A DNA stretch of 64,000 nucleotides from Microstegium vimineum (lineage: Eukaryota; Streptophyta; Magnoliopsida; Poales; Poaceae). The stretch covers positions 28,518,991-28,582,990 of the forward strand of contig CM039120.1 of the NCBI GenBank assembly GCA_022036555.1, written 5' to 3'. Made by a program: the position numbers and the translations under genes. Every line of letters begins with the position of its first letter. Positions within the stretch are counted from its first letter, which is position 1. Below, piece by piece: positions 63,816-64,000 of this stretch. Below the pieces are notes generated by a model. The model worked only from the letters and a program-made list of their open reading frames with translations, ran no database searches and was not told the origin of the DNA.

Positions 63816-64000
63816 ATGACGCGGCTGCTCGCACCGTGCACGCGGCGAGCCAGCACCACCCCTGCTCGGCGGCACGACGCGCTGGCCACTGCGGCCGGAG
63901 GCGACAGCACAGGCTGGCCCCGGCGGCATCTCTCCGTTCCCTGTCGAGCCTCGGCGTGGGCGGGCCCCTACGGCATGGCGCCCCTTCCTCGCCACCCATG
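63816..64000 (+). CDS. Probable first exon of an unidentified gene (partial at window end)
   Basis: A CT-rich leader (63745-63812) precedes an ATG whose frame is open for 61 codons to the window edge. The product starts MTRLLAPCTRRASTTPARRH and is rich in Arg, Ala, Ser and Thr, like an organellar transit peptide. The minus strand is also open, as usual in GC-rich DNA, but lacks the leader. The protein cannot be identified. Confidence 0.4.
   Translation, partial: MTRLLAPCTRRASTTPARRHDALATAAGGDSTGWPRRHLSVPCRASAWAGPYGMAPLPRHP

Noticed and set aside
1..64000. Bacterial or phage defence system, biosynthetic cluster or viral insertion
   Set aside because: All recognisable coding sequence is plant housekeeping genes or retroelements; no clustered accessory genes were found.

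Overview
The window is a piece of a nuclear plant chromosome, almost certainly from a grass (Poaceae, probably panicoid). The evidence is split, intron-containing genes with GC-rich first exons, Stowaway and Tourist-like MITEs, and dense nested LTR retrotransposons of the Sirevirus, Tat-like, chromovirus (Reina-like) and grass non-autonomous types. I see no bacterial, organellar or phage genes, no rRNA or tRNA genes and no CRISPR array.

Layout. 1-20.3 kb is a nested retrotransposon stack: a gag-protease Ty3/gypsy element (1-348 and 10190-14136) is split by a minus-strand long-LTR element (349-10189), which itself holds a gag-only Sirevirus-like copia (5202-about 9655). The gypsy element sits in a minus-strand LTR (14137-15422), which sits in a second, decayed copia (15423 onward). 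20.3-31.0 kb is a third copia with gag, pol, an env-like third ORF and a complete 3' LTR. 31.9-33.7 kb is a Mutator-like element candidate with GC-rich, gene-like cargo.

The gene island starts near 34.2 kb. On the plus strand is an eight-exon gene for the catalytic subunit of protein phosphatase 4 (PPX/PP4; 34641-45214, 307 aa). Its 6.4-kb first intron holds a complete but dead antisense Reina-like retrotransposon, and its second intron holds a Stowaway MITE and a 5'-truncated LINE. Next, on plus, is a two-exon gene for a small conserved plant protein of unknown role (47017-48909, 154 aa). On minus is a six-exon gene for a mitochondrial GrpE (Mge1-type) nucleotide exchange factor of Hsp70 (57299-49687, 300 aa), with a 3.6-kb non-autonomous gypsy element in its first intron.

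Upstream of GrpE, 57693-63303 looks like a 5.6-kb non-autonomous Helitron. It has a 3' hairpin plus CTAG end and lies between A and T of a short repeat whose uninterrupted copy is in the intron of the 47-49 kb gene. The window ends in a probable first exon on the plus strand (63816 onward).

The three host genes are housekeeping genes with no evident pathway link. Most of the rest is retrotransposon. The best candidates for something unusual are an antisense F-box-like gene with its own TATA box inside the Tat-like element, two consecutive GC-AG introns in PPX, a palindromic motif recurring through coding and non-coding parts of the third copia, and the Helitron with its filled and empty sites in one window.
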